Below are positions 47,982 through 58,243 of a stretch of DNA of 64,000 nucleotides, one piece after another. The DNA is taken from positions 22,505-86,504 of the forward strand of contig NZ_CBXX010000034.1 in assembly GCF_000577615.1 (NCBI RefSeq), written 5' to 3'. The notes under the pieces are model-generated. The model searched no databases, was not told where the DNA came from, and saw only the letters and a program-made list of their open reading frames with translations. This stretch comes from Herbaspirillum sp. RV1423 (lineage in GTDB: Bacteria > Pseudomonadota > Gammaproteobacteria > Burkholderiales > Burkholderiaceae_D). The position numbers and the translations under genes were made by a program. The stretch's first letter is position 1. Each line of letters starts with the position of its first letter.

Positions 47982-48049
47982 GGCGTGCTGGAGGATGGGG
48001 GCGATACCAGTTGTTGTTTGCGCAAATTTACACAATTCCGCATTTTATC

Positions 48050-48087
48050 CCTGAAACCGGCAGCGATGGACCATTGCCGGTTTCAGG
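48050..48087. terminator. Perfect 13-bp stem between porin and iclR genes
   Basis: CCTGAAACCGGCA (48050-48062) pairs with TGCCGGTTTCAGG (48075-48087), loop of 12. It begins about 40 bases downstream of the leftward porin stop codon. No clean T-run follows in either direction, but such stems commonly end porin transcripts. Confidence 0.55.
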
Positions 48088-48127
48088 AGGCGCAGTTGCT
48101 CAGGCTCAGGCAACCGCGCGCCGCAGC

Positions 48128-49225
48128 TTAAAACGTGTGGCTGATGCCTGCGTAGGCGCCGTTCTGGTTTTGTCCCGGCAGCGGATTGTTGTTGGTGGCT
48201 TCCACCGAGAAATTGGCGTTGCTGCTGTTGCGTACCGTGCCCATGCCGACATACAGCAGCGTGCGCTTGGACAGCGAGTAGTTGGCGCCGGCCATGAACA
48301 GGTTGGCGTTGCCGCCGCCCTTGTTGACGTTGACGCGGAACACCGAACCGATCAGCGTCAGCGCCGGCGTGACCTGGTAGTTCGCACCCAGCCAGTAGTG
48401 ATTGGCCTTGTCCGATGCGGTCGGGGCGGCATCCGGCGCGCGCAGGTTTTCATAACCGGCGAACAGTTTCAGTTTGTCGATGGTCAGCGTGCCGCCCAGG
48501 ATCAGCTCTTTCGAGGTGTCGAAAATGTCGGTGAAGTGGCCGTTGACGTCGCGCACCACGTCATAGATCGCGCGCAGTTCGACGGTCTGGTTGGCATACA
48601 CCAGGGAAATGCCGTCCTTGCGCTTGCTGGTGATGGAGCCGGCCTGTTCGCCCAGGCTGGTCTGCACGGTGGCGTTGAAGCCGCCCCAGGTCGGGGTCTG
48701 ATATTCGATTACATTGTCCGCCCCGCCCCAGTTGCGGCCGCGCACCAGCGTGGCGGTGCCGATGAACTGCTGGCCGGTCGGGTCGAGGAACCAGATGTCG
48801 TTGTCGATGAACAGGTTCTTGCCGAACTTGAGCGAACCGGCGCTGCCGGCCAGGCCGACGTAGGAGCGGCGATTGAACAGCGGGCTGCCGTTGGTAGTGC
48901 CCTTGGTGGCGTCGAAACCGGATTCCAGCAGGAAGAAGGCGCTCAGTCCCGCTCCCAGGTCTTCGGTGCCCTTGAAGCCGATCATGCTCGTGCCCCACTG
49001 GTTGCCGGAAGCGCGCCACAGGCTGCCGCTGGAGTTGGCGCCGGTGGCAACGTTGGACTGGTAGTCGACGCCGGCGTCGACGCGGCCGTAGACCGTGACG
49101 CTGGATTGCGCCTGCGCTGCGCCCGCCAGGCTCAGCAGGAGGCCGGCGCCGACGCTGCCCAGCTTGATTTTGGCGGATGTGTTGAGCCCATGCCGGTGGC
49201 CGGCGGCAAGTGTTTTTGTCTGCAT
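48128..49225 (-). CDS. Gram-negative porin (OmpC/OpcP type)
   Basis: A 365-residue outer-membrane porin typical of Burkholderiales. The signal peptide (residues up to about 40, ending AGAAQAQ) is followed by SSVTVYGRVDAGVDYQSNVA. The repeated amphipathic strands and the eyelet-type WRASGNQWGTSMIGFKGTEDLGAG are standard, and it ends with the required aromatic residue (YAGISHTF). It would admit small solutes including sugars. It is divergent from the fucose operon and stands beside its IclR regulator, so it may be co-induced. Confidence 0.93.
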   Translation of the reverse strand: MQTKTLAAGHRHGLNTSAKIKLGSVGAGLLLSLAGAAQAQSSVTVYGRVDAGVDYQSNVATGANSSGSLWRASGNQWGTSMIGFKGTEDLGAGLSAFFLLESGFDATKGTTNGSPLFNRRSYVGLAGSAGSLKFGKNLFIDNDIWFLDPTGQQFIGTATLVRGRNWGGADNVIEYQTPTWGGFNATVQTSLGEQAGSITSKRKDGISLVYANQTVELRAIYDVVRDVNGHFTDIFDTSKELILGGTLTIDKLKLFAGYENLRAPDAAPTASDKANHYWLGANYQVTPALTLIGSVFRVNVNKGGGNANLFMAGANYSLSKRTLLYVGMGTVRNSSNANFSVEATNNNPLPGQNQNGAYAGISHTF

Positions 49226-49652
49226 GAGAATCTCCGTATTTATCGTTGTTTATGGTTTTTTTGCTTGTCTGTTTCGTCCGTTTTTGCTTCGAGGGCGCGC
49301 AGCCGGTCGGAACTGGCGGCCGGACCCATGGCGTTCAGTTGTGGGTTTGCTTGTCTCCTTGCGTAAATCTATTTTCATTTGTAAAAATAATTTTTAATAA
49401 ATAACAAAAATAAAAATTGCATTTATGTCATCTATTGTTTGATATCTCTACATATGTATTGGTTATCGCTTGCCGTTACACGATTTCAATGTAGTCTTCG
49501 GCGAAAGGATAGTAACAAAGTAAACTCAAATATAAAATCGAATTTTATTGATGAGTTTAAAGTTGCGTGCAATAATCGCCACACTTTCTGAAAAACCATG
49601 CAGAACAACAAGGCGGCGCAATGCAGCGCCGCGGAGACAGGAGCGGGACAGC
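49226..49652. other. Divergent promoter region of porin and fucose operon
   Basis: A 430-base region, AT-rich at 49370-49440 and 49500-49550. It holds a 17-bp inverted repeat, ATAAAAT-CGA-ATTTTAT (49532-49548), about 105 bases before the first gene of the fucose operon, a possible IclR operator. No protein gene is supported; upstream extension of the first gene lacks a ribosome site. Confidence 0.45.
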
Positions 49653-50420
49653 GTGAAGAGATTGCAAGGAAAGCGGGTATTGATCACCGCGGCAGGTCAG
49701 GGAATCGGCCGCGCCAGCGCGCTGATGTTCGCCCGCGAAGGCGCGCAGGTGCTCGCCACCGACATCAACCAGGCGACGCTGGATGAAACGGCGCGCATCG
49801 CCGCCGGGCGCGGCCATGATGTGCAGACACGCGTGCTCGACGTCACCGACGCCGGGGCGGTGAACGATCTGGCGGCATCCGGTGAGGCCTTCGACGTCTT
49901 GTTCAATTGCGCCGGCTACGTCCATAGCGGCAATATCCTCGAATGCAGCGAAGAAGACTGGCGCTTCGCCTGGGACATCAACGTCTCGTCGATGTATCGC
50001 CTCACCCGCGCCGTCTTGCCCGGCATGCTGGCGCAAGGCCGCGGCGCCATCGTCAACATGGCCTCGGCGGCGTCCAGCGTCAAAGGCGTGCCCAACCGCT
50101 TCGCCTACGGCGCCACCAAGGCTGCCGTGATCGGCCTGACCAAGTCGATCGCCGCCGATTTCGTCGCCAAAGGCATTCGCTGCAACGCCATCTGTCCCGG
50201 CACCGTCGAATCGCCGTCGCTGGAACAGCGCATCGCCAGCCAGGCGCGCGAGCAGGGCGTCGACGTGGCGCAAGTGCAGGCCGCTTTCGTCGCGCGCCAG
50301 CCCATGGGCCGCATCGGCAAGGCCGACGAAATCGCCGCGCTGGCGCTGTATCTGGCCTCCGACGAATCGGCGTTCACCACCGGCGCGATCCATATGATCG
50401 ACGGCGGCTGGTCCAATTGA
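49653..50420 (+). CDS. SDR dehydrogenase, probable 2-keto-3-deoxy-L-fuconate dehydrogenase
   Basis: A 255-residue short-chain dehydrogenase. The NAD site is [23 protein letters not shown] (residues about 7-29), NCAG follows at about 78, and the catalytic Tyr-Lys are in [13 protein letters not shown]. The ITAAGQGIG start is characteristic of the enzyme that oxidises 2-keto-3-deoxy-L-fuconate to the 2,4-diketo acid in the non-phosphorylative fucose route. The GTG at 49653 has GGAGCGGG upstream, whereas the longer frame has none. First gene of a run of eight same-strand genes. Confidence 0.82.
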   Translation: MKRLQGKRVLITAAGQGIGRASALMFAREGAQVLATDINQATLDETARIAAGRGHDVQTRVLDVTDAGAVNDLAASGEAFDVLFNCAGYVHSGNILECSEEDWRFAWDINVSSMYRLTRAVLPGMLAQGRGAIVNMASAASSVKGVPNRFAYGATKAAVIGLTKSIAADFVAKGIRCNAICPGTVESPSLEQRIASQAREQGVDVAQVQAAFVARQPMGRIGKADEIAALALYLASDESAFTTGAIHMIDGGWSN

Positions 50421-50460
50421 TTTCCGTTCTTCACGTTTTTCATTTCAACCGACAGAGACG

Positions 50461-51738
50461 ATGACTACGATCACCTCCATGCGCGTACTGGATGTACGTT
50501 TCCCGACATCGAAGACGCTTGACGGCTCCGACGCCATGAATCCTGACCCGGATTATTCGGCCGCCTACGTCATCCTGGAAACCGACCGGCCAGGTCTGCA
50601 AGGCCACGGCCTGACCTTCACCATCGGTCGCGGCAACGAGATATGTTGCGCCGCCATCCGGGCCATGGAACACCTGGTGGTCGGCCTCGACCTGGCCTGG
50701 GTCAGCGAAGACATGGGGCGTTTCTGGCGTTACATCACTTCCGACAGCCAGTTGCGCTGGATCGGCCCGGACAAGGGCGCGATCCACCTCGCCACCGGCG
50801 CGGTGGTCAACGCGGTCTGGGACCTGTGGGCCAAGGCCGAAGGCAAGCCGCTGTGGAAACTGGTGGCCGACATGTCGCCGGAAGAACTGGTGCGCAGCAT
50901 CGACTTCCGTTACCTCACCGACTGCATCACGCCGGACGAAGCGCTGGCGCTGCTGCGCGCGCAGGCGCCGGGCAAGGCCGAGCGCATCCGCCTGCTCGAG
51001 CAGAACGGCTATCCCTGCTACACCACCTCGGCCGGCTGGCTCGGCTACGACGACGCCAAATTGCGCCGCCTGTGCCAGGAAGCCATCGACAGCGGCTTCA
51101 ATCATGTCAAGCTCAAGGTCGGTCGCGACCTTGCCGACGACAAGCGCCGCGTCGCCATCGCGCGCGAAGTGATCGGCCCGGACCGCCAACTGATGATCGA
51201 CGCCAACCAGGTGTGGGAAGTCGACCAGGCCATCGCCTGGGTCAACGAACTGGCCTTCGTCAAACCGTGGTTCATCGAGGAGCCGACCAGCCCGGACGAC
51301 GTCGAAGGCCATCGCAAGATCCGCGAAGGCATCGGCGCGGTGAAAGTCGCCACCGGCGAGATGTGCCAGAACCGCGTATTGTTCAAGCAATTCATCATGC
51401 GCGGCGCCATCGACGTGGTGCAGATCGACTCCTGCCGCCTCGGCGGCGTCAATGAGATCCTGGCGGTGCTGCTGATGGCGGCCAAGTACAAGCTGCCGGT
51501 CTGCCCGCATGCCGGCGGCGTCGGCCTGTGCGAATACGTGCAGCATCTGTCGATGATCGACTACGTCTGCATTTCCGGCACCACCGAAGGGCGCGTGACC
51601 GAATACGTCGATCATCTGCACGAGCACTTTATCGATGCCTGCGTGGTCAAACGAGCTGCTTACATGCCGCCGACCGCGCCCGGGTTCTCGATTACCATGA
51701 AGCCGGAGTCGCTGGAGCAATACCGGTTCCGCGGCTGA
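50461..51738 (+). CDS. L-fuconate dehydratase (enolase superfamily)
   Basis: A 425-residue mandelate-racemase/enolase superfamily enzyme that dehydrates L-fuconate to 2-keto-3-deoxy-L-fuconate. The catalytic Lys motif is FNHVKLKVGRD, metal ligands are in LMIDANQVWE, WFIEEPTSPDD and KVATGEMCQN, and the catalytic His in PVCPHAGGVGLCE. The N-terminal RVLDVRFPTSKTLDGSDAMN and DPDYSAAYV are distinctive of fuconate dehydratases. It lies 40 bases after the SDR gene in the fucose operon. Confidence 0.93.
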   Translation: MTTITSMRVLDVRFPTSKTLDGSDAMNPDPDYSAAYVILETDRPGLQGHGLTFTIGRGNEICCAAIRAMEHLVVGLDLAWVSEDMGRFWRYITSDSQLRWIGPDKGAIHLATGAVVNAVWDLWAKAEGKPLWKLVADMSPEELVRSIDFRYLTDCITPDEALALLRAQAPGKAERIRLLEQNGYPCYTTSAGWLGYDDAKLRRLCQEAIDSGFNHVKLKVGRDLADDKRRVAIAREVIGPDRQLMIDANQVWEVDQAIAWVNELAFVKPWFIEEPTSPDDVEGHRKIREGIGAVKVATGEMCQNRVLFKQFIMRGAIDVVQIDSCRLGGVNEILAVLLMAAKYKLPVCPHAGGVGLCEYVQHLSMIDYVCISGTTEGRVTEYVDHLHEHFIDACVVKRAAYMPPTAPGFSITMKPESLEQYRFRG

Positions 51739-51766
51739 TTCCGAGGCTGAGCAAGGAACGCGATAA

Positions 51767-52582
<816 letters not shown>

Positions 52583-52602
52583 ACGCATCGAAGGAGCGAA
52601 CC

Positions 52603-52941
52603 ATGCGCTACTGCCTGGCACTGGACCTGAAAGACGACGCCGCGCTGATCGCGCGCTACGAAGAACATCATCGCCGCATCTGGCCCGAGATCGCCGCGCA
52701 CCTGCGCACGCACGGCGTGACCGGCATGGAGATTTACCGGCTTGGCGTGCGCATGGCGATGATCATGGAAACCGACGATGCGGTCTACGACGCCGCGGCG
52801 ATGGCGCAGGCCATGCAGGACGATCCCAAAGTACAGGAATGGGAAGCGCTGATGTGGCAATTCCAGGCGCCGACGCCGTGGACGCCGCAAGGCGAGAAAT
52901 GGGTGCCGATGACGAAGATCTTCGATCTCGGCAGGCAGTGA
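52603..52941 (+). CDS. L-rhamnose/L-fucose mutarotase (RhaM family)
   Basis: A 112-residue enzyme of the RhaM/YiiL family that speeds exchange of sugar anomers. [29 protein letters not shown] and [20 protein letters not shown] match the family, with the catalytic His in [10 protein letters not shown]. The length is the family norm. The ATG at 52603 has AAGGAGCG upstream. In this operon it should provide the anomer that the fucose dehydrogenase uses. Confidence 0.93.
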   Translation: MRYCLALDLKDDAALIARYEEHHRRIWPEIAAHLRTHGVTGMEIYRLGVRMAMIMETDDAVYDAAAMAQAMQDDPKVQEWEALMWQFQAPTPWTPQGEKWVPMTKIFDLGRQ

Positions 52942-53011
52942 GGACGATACCGCAGGAGCGGACGACACCAATACAGCCGACGACAAGGCTGGCTTGCATC
53001 AAGAGGCAGGA

Positions 53012-54565
53012 ATGCAATCAGAACAAACAGAGACGGCGGGCGAACAGGCTTACCTGATTTCGCTGCGCAATGTGACCAAACGCTTCCCCGGCGTGCTGGC
53101 GCTGGACAATTGCCAGCTCGACCTGCTGCCGGGCGAAGTGCATGCGCTGATGGGCGAGAACGGCGCCGGCAAGTCGACGCTGATGAAGATCCTGTCGGGC
53201 GTCTATCAGAAAGACGACGGCCGCATCCTGGTCGACGGCAAGGAAGTCGAGATCGACGGTCCGCGCGCGGCGCAGATGCTGGGCATCGGCATCATCCATC
53301 AGGAACTCAACCTGATGAACCACCTGAGCGCCGCCCAGAACATCTTCATCGGGCGCGAGCCGCGTGGACGCTTCGGCATGTTCCTCGACGAAGATGCGCT
53401 GAATCGCCAGACCGCCGGGATTTTCCAGCGCATGCGGCTGGCGCTCGATCCGCGCACCAGGGTCGGCGAACTGACCGTGGCCAAACAACAGATGGTCGAG
53501 ATCGCCAAGGCGCTGTCCTTCAATTCGCGCGTACTGATCATGGACGAACCGACTGCCGCATTGAACAACGCCGAGATCGACGAACTGTTCCGCATCATCC
53601 GCGACCTGCAGGCGCAAGGCGTCGGCATCGTCTACATCTCGCACAAGATGGACGAGCTGCGCCGGATCTCCAATCGCGTCACCGTCATGCGCGACGGCAA
53701 ATACATCGCCACCGTGCCGACCGAGGAGACGCCGATCGACACCATCATCGGCATGATGGTCGGCCGTCAGCTCGATAGCGCCGGTCCGGTGGTCGCCGAC
53801 ACCTCCGCCAACGACGTCGTGCTGGAAGTCAAGGGGCTGTCGCGCGGCAGCGCCATCCGCGAGGTCAGCTTCAGCCTGCGCAAGGGCGAGATCCTCGGTT
53901 TCGCCGGCCTGATGGGCGCCGGCCGCACCGAAGTCGCGCGCGCCATTTTCGGCGCCGATCCGCTTGATGCCGGCGAGATATTCATCCACGGCGGCAAGGC
54001 CGTCATCCGTTCGCCGTCCGATGCGGTGGCGCACGGCATCGGCTACCTGTCGGAAGACCGCAAGCATTTCGGCCTGGCGACCGGCCTCGACGTCAAGGCC
54101 AATGTCGTCATGTCGAGCATGAACCGTTTCCTGAAAAAGGGTTTGTTCCTTGATCAGGCCGCGATCCGCAGCACGGCGCAGCACTATGTGCGCCAGCTTG
54201 CCATCAAGACGCCCTCGATCGACCAGCCGGCGCGCCTGCTGTCCGGCGGCAACCAGCAAAAGATCGTGATCGCCAAATGGCTGCTGCGCGATTGCGACAT
54301 CCTGTTCTTCGACGAGCCGACGCGCGGCATCGACGTCGGTGCCAAGAGCGAAATCTACAAGCTGCTCAACACGCTGGCCGAGCAGGGCAAGGCCATCGTG
54401 ATGATTTCGTCCGAGCTGCCCGAAGTGCTGCGCATGAGCCACCGCGTGCTGGTCATGTGCGAAGGCCGCATCACCGGCGAACTGAGCGCCGCCGAAGCCT
54501 CGCAGGAAAAGATCATGCAACTGGCGACGCAGCGCGCGTCCGCAGTTTCCGCCGCTATCCAATAA
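53012..54565 (+). CDS. Sugar ABC transporter ATP-binding protein (RbsA/MglA type)
   Basis: A 517-residue tandem ATPase. The first domain has Walker [14 protein letters not shown], signature [13 protein letters not shown] and Walker [12 protein letters not shown]. The second, degenerate at Walker A ([16 protein letters not shown]), has [15 protein letters not shown] and [10 protein letters not shown]. This is the normal build of ribose/galactose-type importers. It lies 70 bases after the mutarotase gene and precedes permease and binding-protein genes, so it drives L-fucose uptake by context. The ATG at 53012 has AAGAGGCAGGA before it. Confidence 0.93.
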   Translation: MQSEQTETAGEQAYLISLRNVTKRFPGVLALDNCQLDLLPGEVHALMGENGAGKSTLMKILSGVYQKDDGRILVDGKEVEIDGPRAAQMLGIGIIHQELNLMNHLSAAQNIFIGREPRGRFGMFLDEDALNRQTAGIFQRMRLALDPRTRVGELTVAKQQMVEIAKALSFNSRVLIMDEPTAALNNAEIDELFRIIRDLQAQGVGIVYISHKMDELRRISNRVTVMRDGKYIATVPTEETPIDTIIGMMVGRQLDSAGPVVADTSANDVVLEVKGLSRGSAIREVSFSLRKGEILGFAGLMGAGRTEVARAIFGADPLDAGEIFIHGGKAVIRSPSDAVAHGIGYLSEDRKHFGLATGLDVKANVVMSSMNRFLKKGLFLDQAAIRSTAQHYVRQLAIKTPSIDQPARLLSGGNQQKIVIAKWLLRDCDILFFDEPTRGIDVGAKSEIYKLLNTLAEQGKAIVMISSELPEVLRMSHRVLVMCEGRITGELSAAEASQEKIMQLATQRASAVSAAIQ

Positions 54566-54579
54566 TCGAAGAGACGACC

Positions 54580-55635
54580 ATGGCAAACATTCCCCATCCA
54601 CCGAATTCATCGCTGCAGGCCAACGTCACCATGACTACTTCCACTTCCCGGGAAAGCGGCGGCTGGCGCGCGCGGCTGTTCCATTCAAGCACGCGGCAAA
54701 AGCTGCTGGCCTTCGCCAGCCTGTTGGCGCTGGTCGTCTTTTTCAGCTTCGCCAACACCAACTTCCTGCAGATCGACAACCTCGTCAGCATCCTGCAATC
54801 GACCGCGGTCAACGGCGTGCTGGCGATTGCCTGCACCTTCGTCATCATCACCGCCGGCATCGACCTGTCGGTCGGCACCATGATGACTTTCTGTGCGGTC
54901 ATGGCCGGCGTGTTCCTGACTTACTGGGGCTTGCCGATCTACTTCGGGATCTTCGCCGCGATCTTCTTCGGCGCATTGTGCGGCTGGACCTCCGGCGTGC
55001 TGATCGCCAAACTCAAGGTGCCGCCCTTCATCGCTACGCTGGGCATGATGATGCTGCTCAAGGGGCTGTCGCTGGTGATTTCCGGCACCAAGCCGATCTA
55101 TTTCAACGACACGCCGTCGTTTTCGCAAATCTCGCAAGAGTCGCTGATCGGCGACCTGATCCCGGCGCTGCCGATTCCCAATGCCGTGCTGATTTTATTC
55201 CTGGTGGCGATCGGCGCCGGCATCATCCTCAACAAGACCGTATTCGGCCGCTATACTTTCGCCCTCGGCAGCAACGAAGAAGCATTGCGCCTGTCGGGCG
55301 TCAAGGTCGACTTCTGGAAGATCGTGGTGTACACCGTCAGCGGCGCCATCTGCGGCATTGCCGGCCTGCTGATCGCGTCGCGCCTGAACTCCGCGCAACC
55401 GGCACTGGGTCAGGGTTATGAACTCGACGCCATCGCCGCCGTGGTGATCGGCGGCACCTCGCTGTCGGGCGGCACGGGCACCATCCTCGGCACTATCATC
55501 GGCGCCTTCATCATGAGCGTGCTGATCAACGGCTTGCGCATCATGTCGGTGGCGCAGGAATGGCAGACCGTGGTCACCGGCGTGATCATCATCCTGGCGG
55601 TCTATATGGACATCCTGCGCCGTCGCCGTCAGTAA
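54580..55635 (+). CDS. Sugar ABC transporter permease (RbsC type)
   Basis: A 351-residue inner-membrane permease with about eight to ten helices. ITAGIDLSVGTMMTFCAVMAG is the family motif, and the ATPase-coupling segment is GSNEEALRLSGVKVDFWKIVVYTVSGA, followed by AAVVIGGTSLSGGTGTILGT. It starts 14 bases after the ATPase gene. Its N-terminal 40 residues are a longer cytoplasmic tail than usual; an internal Met at residue 18 is another possible start. Confidence 0.93.
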   Translation: MANIPHPPNSSLQANVTMTTSTSRESGGWRARLFHSSTRQKLLAFASLLALVVFFSFANTNFLQIDNLVSILQSTAVNGVLAIACTFVIITAGIDLSVGTMMTFCAVMAGVFLTYWGLPIYFGIFAAIFFGALCGWTSGVLIAKLKVPPFIATLGMMMLLKGLSLVISGTKPIYFNDTPSFSQISQESLIGDLIPALPIPNAVLILFLVAIGAGIILNKTVFGRYTFALGSNEEALRLSGVKVDFWKIVVYTVSGAICGIAGLLIASRLNSAQPALGQGYELDAIAAVVIGGTSLSGGTGTILGTIIGAFIMSVLINGLRIMSVAQEWQTVVTGVIIILAVYMDILRRRRQ

Positions 55636-55771
55636 CCTGTCCACGATCTTGCTGCGAGGTCGTGATCCGGCGTCGGGCGGTGCTCGGAATCCTCACGTAC
55701 CAGAGTACGCTCCGGTTCCTCCGCTCCGTCCGCCACCGGCTGACGACCTCTCGCTACAGATCGTGAACAGG
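55636..55771 (+). repeat. Long imperfect palindrome between permease and binding-protein genes
   Basis: Beginning on the base after the permease stop codon, arms 55636-55700 and 55705-55771 pair along about 65 positions with scattered mismatches, many of them G-U in RNA; the outer (CCTGT/ACAGG) and inner (CGTAC/GTACG) ends are perfect. It would form one very long RNA hairpin inside the operon. Confidence 0.85.
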
Positions 55772-55823
55772 TTTTGTGTTTTAGCGATACCCGCTGTTTT
55801 ACATCAACCAAGGAGACTTAACA

Positions 55824-56765
55824 ATGATAAAGAGAAGAACCCTCAACCTCGCCATCGGCCTGACTTTCGCGCTCGCCGCAAGCGGCATCGCCCAGGCGCA
55901 GGAGACGTATATCCCGCTGATCTCGAAAGGCTTCCAGCACCAGTTCTGGCAGGCTGTGAAGGCCGGCGCCAATCAGGCCGCCAAGGACTACAACGTCAAG
56001 GTGACCTTCGAAGGTCCGGAAACCGAAGCCATGGTCGACAAGCAGATCGACATGCTGTCCGCCGCATTGGCCAAGAAACCGCAAGCCATCGGTTTTGCGG
56101 CGCTCGACAGCAAGGCCGCATTGCCGCTGCTGAAGAAGGCGCAAGCCGCCAAGATCCCGGTGATTGCATTTGACTCCGGCGTCGACAGCGACATTCCCGT
56201 CACCACCGCCACCACCGACAACAAGGCCGCCGCCGCACTGGCCGCCGACAAGATGGCCGAACTGATCGGCAAGGAAGGCGAAGTCGCGGTGGTGGCGCAC
56301 GACCAGACCAGCCGCACCGGCATCGACCGCCGCGACGGCTTCGTCGATCGCATCAAGTCGGCTTATCCCAAGATCAAAATCGTCAGCATCCAGTACGGCG
56401 CAGGCGACCAGTTGAAATCGACCGAGGTCACCAAATCCATCCTGCAAGCCTATCCGAAACTCAAGGGCGTGTTCGGCACCAATGAAGGATCGGCCATTGG
56501 CGTGCTGAACGGCGCCAGGGAAATGAAGCGCAAGGTCGTCATCATCGGCTTCGACTCCGGCAAGCAGCAGAAGGATGCCATCCGCGACGGCCAGATGGCC
56601 GGCGCGATCACGCAAAATCCGGTCGGTATCGGTTACAAGACCGTCGAAGCTGCGGTGAAGGCGCTCAAGGGCGAGAAGCTGCCGAAGATCATCGACACCG
56701 GTTTCTACTGGTACGACAAGAGCAACATCGCCGATCCGAAAATCGCGGCGGTGCTGTACGACTGA
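55824..56765 (+). CDS. Sugar ABC transporter periplasmic binding protein (RbsB type)
   Basis: A 313-residue binding protein of the periplasmic-binding-protein-like I family. The signal peptide (residues 1-26) ends IAQAQ. Ligand-site regions are ISKGFQHQFWQAVKAGANQA, FDSGVDSDIPVTTATTDN, DQTSRTGIDRRDGFVDRI and IIGFDSGKQQKDAIRDG. It has AAGGAG upstream. As third part of the importer, encoded after the long hairpin, it may be expressed more than the permease. Fucose specificity is inferred from the operon. Confidence 0.92.
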   Translation: MIKRRTLNLAIGLTFALAASGIAQAQETYIPLISKGFQHQFWQAVKAGANQAAKDYNVKVTFEGPETEAMVDKQIDMLSAALAKKPQAIGFAALDSKAALPLLKKAQAAKIPVIAFDSGVDSDIPVTTATTDNKAAAALAADKMAELIGKEGEVAVVAHDQTSRTGIDRRDGFVDRIKSAYPKIKIVSIQYGAGDQLKSTEVTKSILQAYPKLKGVFGTNEGSAIGVLNGAREMKRKVVIIGFDSGKQQKDAIRDGQMAGAITQNPVGIGYKTVEAAVKALKGEKLPKIIDTGFYWYDKSNIADPKIAAVLYD

Positions 56766-56804
56766 TCTCCGGATTGGTCAACGAGGGTCAATGAGGATCC
56801 GGTG

Positions 56805-56850
56805 CCGGCCCGCGTTCGCGTCGTTTGCGAATCGGGCCGGTATTTCATTG
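56805..56850 (+). terminator. Hairpin downstream of the binding-protein gene
   Basis: CCGGCCCGCGTTCGC (56805-56819) pairs with GCGAATCGGGCCGG (56827-56840) save one mismatch/bulge, followed by TATTTCATTGTTCT. It would end or attenuate the transcript before the lactonase gene. Confidence 0.6.
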
Positions 56851-56879
56851 TTCTGTCTTGAATGGATGAGTGGAAAACC

Positions 56880-57752
56880 ATGACATTGCGCATCGACGCC
56901 CACCAGCATTTCTGGCGCTACCGCGCTGAAGACTATCCGTGGATAGGCGCCGGCATGGACGTGCTGGCGCAAGATAAATTGCCGGCCGAGCTGTTGCCGT
57001 TGCTGCGCCGGCATGAACTTGGCGCGTCGATTGCCGTGCAGGCGCGCTCGGGCCGCGAAGAGACGCGTTTCCTGCTGGATCTGGCGAAAGAGACCGACTG
57101 GATCGCCGGCGTGGTCGGCTGGGAAAACCTCGGCGTCGCCGACCTCGAAGAACGGCTCTCGGAATGGCGCGGCGGCGACAAGCTGGTCGGCTTTCGCCAT
57201 CAGGTACAGGACGAAGCCGACGCCCGGGCCTTTCTCGGACAGGCCGATTTCAACCGCGGCATCGCTTTGCTGCAAGCACAGCAGTACGTCTACGACGTGC
57301 TGGTGTTCGAGCATCAACTGGCCGACACGCTGGCATTCTGCGCGCGGCACGACAAACACTGGCTGGTGCTGGACCATCTCGGCAAACCGGCGCTGCGCGA
57401 ATTTGGAAAAGATGACGCGGCATTGAAACGTTGGAAAAAGGAATTACTGGCGCTCGGAAAATTGCCGCATGTCGCCTGCAAGTTGTCGGGACTGGTGACC
57501 GAAGCCGACTGGCAAGCCGGCCTGCAGCAAAGCGACTACGATCACATCCGTATTTGTCTCGATACCGCGCTGGAGGCATTCGGTCCGCAGCGCCTGATGT
57601 TCGGCTCGGACTGGCCGGTGTGCCTGCTGGCGGCATCCTACGACAAGGTGGTCGAACTGGTCGCCGGCTGGGCCGCCGCCCATCTGAACCGCGAAGAGCA
57701 GGCTGCCCTGTGGGGCGGGACCGCCGCACGCTGCTACGGCATCGCCGCTTAA
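56880..57752 (+). CDS. L-fuconolactonase (amidohydrolase superfamily)
   Basis: A 290-residue enzyme of the COG3618 amidohydrolase group. The metal-binding start is LRIDAHQHFWRY; YDVLVFEHQ, VLDHLGKPA, KLSGLVTEA and the FGSDWPVC motif near the end are all typical of sugar lactonases. It opens L-fucono-1,5-lactone to L-fuconate, joining the fucose dehydrogenase to the dehydratase. The ATG at 56880 has TGGAAA upstream; an in-frame ATG six codons earlier is possible. Confidence 0.9.
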   Translation: MTLRIDAHQHFWRYRAEDYPWIGAGMDVLAQDKLPAELLPLLRRHELGASIAVQARSGREETRFLLDLAKETDWIAGVVGWENLGVADLEERLSEWRGGDKLVGFRHQVQDEADARAFLGQADFNRGIALLQAQQYVYDVLVFEHQLADTLAFCARHDKHWLVLDHLGKPALREFGKDDAALKRWKKELLALGKLPHVACKLSGLVTEADWQAGLQQSDYDHIRICLDTALEAFGPQRLMFGSDWPVCLLAASYDKVVELVAGWAAAHLNREEQAALWGGTAARCYGIAA

Positions 57753-57762
57753 AGACGGCGCT

Positions 57763-58116
57763 TCATCTTCCCTGCAGCAATTGCGGGGAAGCCGCGGCCG
57801 ACGCCGGCTCTCGCATCACCGGCATCTGACCGGACGCTGGATGCAGGCCGACAAAGGTCAGCAGCCATTCCTGCAGATAGGTTGCGCCGTTGCCATCCTT
57901 GTCCGTCGACAGGCGCTGCCATCCGCGCACGATCATCCCGTTGCCGTGCATGCTGAGCAGTTGCGGCTCATACAGCGGCGGCAACAGCAGCGTCGCGGCA
58001 CCTTCCGTGCTGGCTGATGCGCTCAGCGTCATCTGCCGTGCGGTGCCGGCCAGGCTCATGGAGACGACGCCGCTCAGGCCGGCGTCGGCAACGATCTCGG
58101 CCTCCGGACGGCGCAC
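57763..58116 (-). CDS. Small protein of unknown function under a LexA box
   Basis: A 117-residue protein without signal peptide or membrane helix. It starts at GTG (58116), which has AGGAACGAAGG upstream with good spacing; the frame continues upstream through an ATG that lies inside the LexA site and is less likely. The peptide contains VSMSLAGTARQMTLSASAS, a tract LLLPPLYEPQLLSMHGNGM and WQRLSTDKDGNGATYLQEWL. No family is recognised. Its control region makes DNA-damage induction likely. It converges on the fuconolactonase gene. Confidence 0.62.
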   Translation of the reverse strand: MRRPEAEIVADAGLSGVVSMSLAGTARQMTLSASASTEGAATLLLPPLYEPQLLSMHGNGMIVRGWQRLSTDKDGNGATYLQEWLLTFVGLHPASGQMPVMREPASAAASPQLLQGR

Positions 58117-58142
58117 GCCTTCGTTCCTGAATTGTCGAATTA

Positions 58143-58162
58143 TACTGTACATAAGAACAGTA
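58143..58162. promoter_or_regulatory. LexA (SOS) box
   Basis: TACTGTACATAAGAACAGTA has the two perfect half-sites TACTGT and ACAGTA, the CTGT-N8-ACAG consensus of LexA in E. coli and in Betaproteobacteria. On the minus strand it overlaps a promoter: -35 TTGCGT, 18 bases, -10 TATACT. A further TATAAT overlaps its downstream edge. It stands 27 bases before the GTG start. Confidence 0.85.
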
Positions 58163-58243
58163 TATTCCAAACTTGCGCGGTCACGCAATACGAAAAATCG
58201 TTGCAATAAATACTAGGCCGGTAGTGGTGACGAAGCCAGTCGC

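Noticed and set aside
58117..58206. Longer start of the SOS-controlled gene (ATG at 58152 or 58206)
   Set aside because: These starts lie inside or upstream of the LexA box and promoter, and only the GTG at 58116 has a ribosome site.
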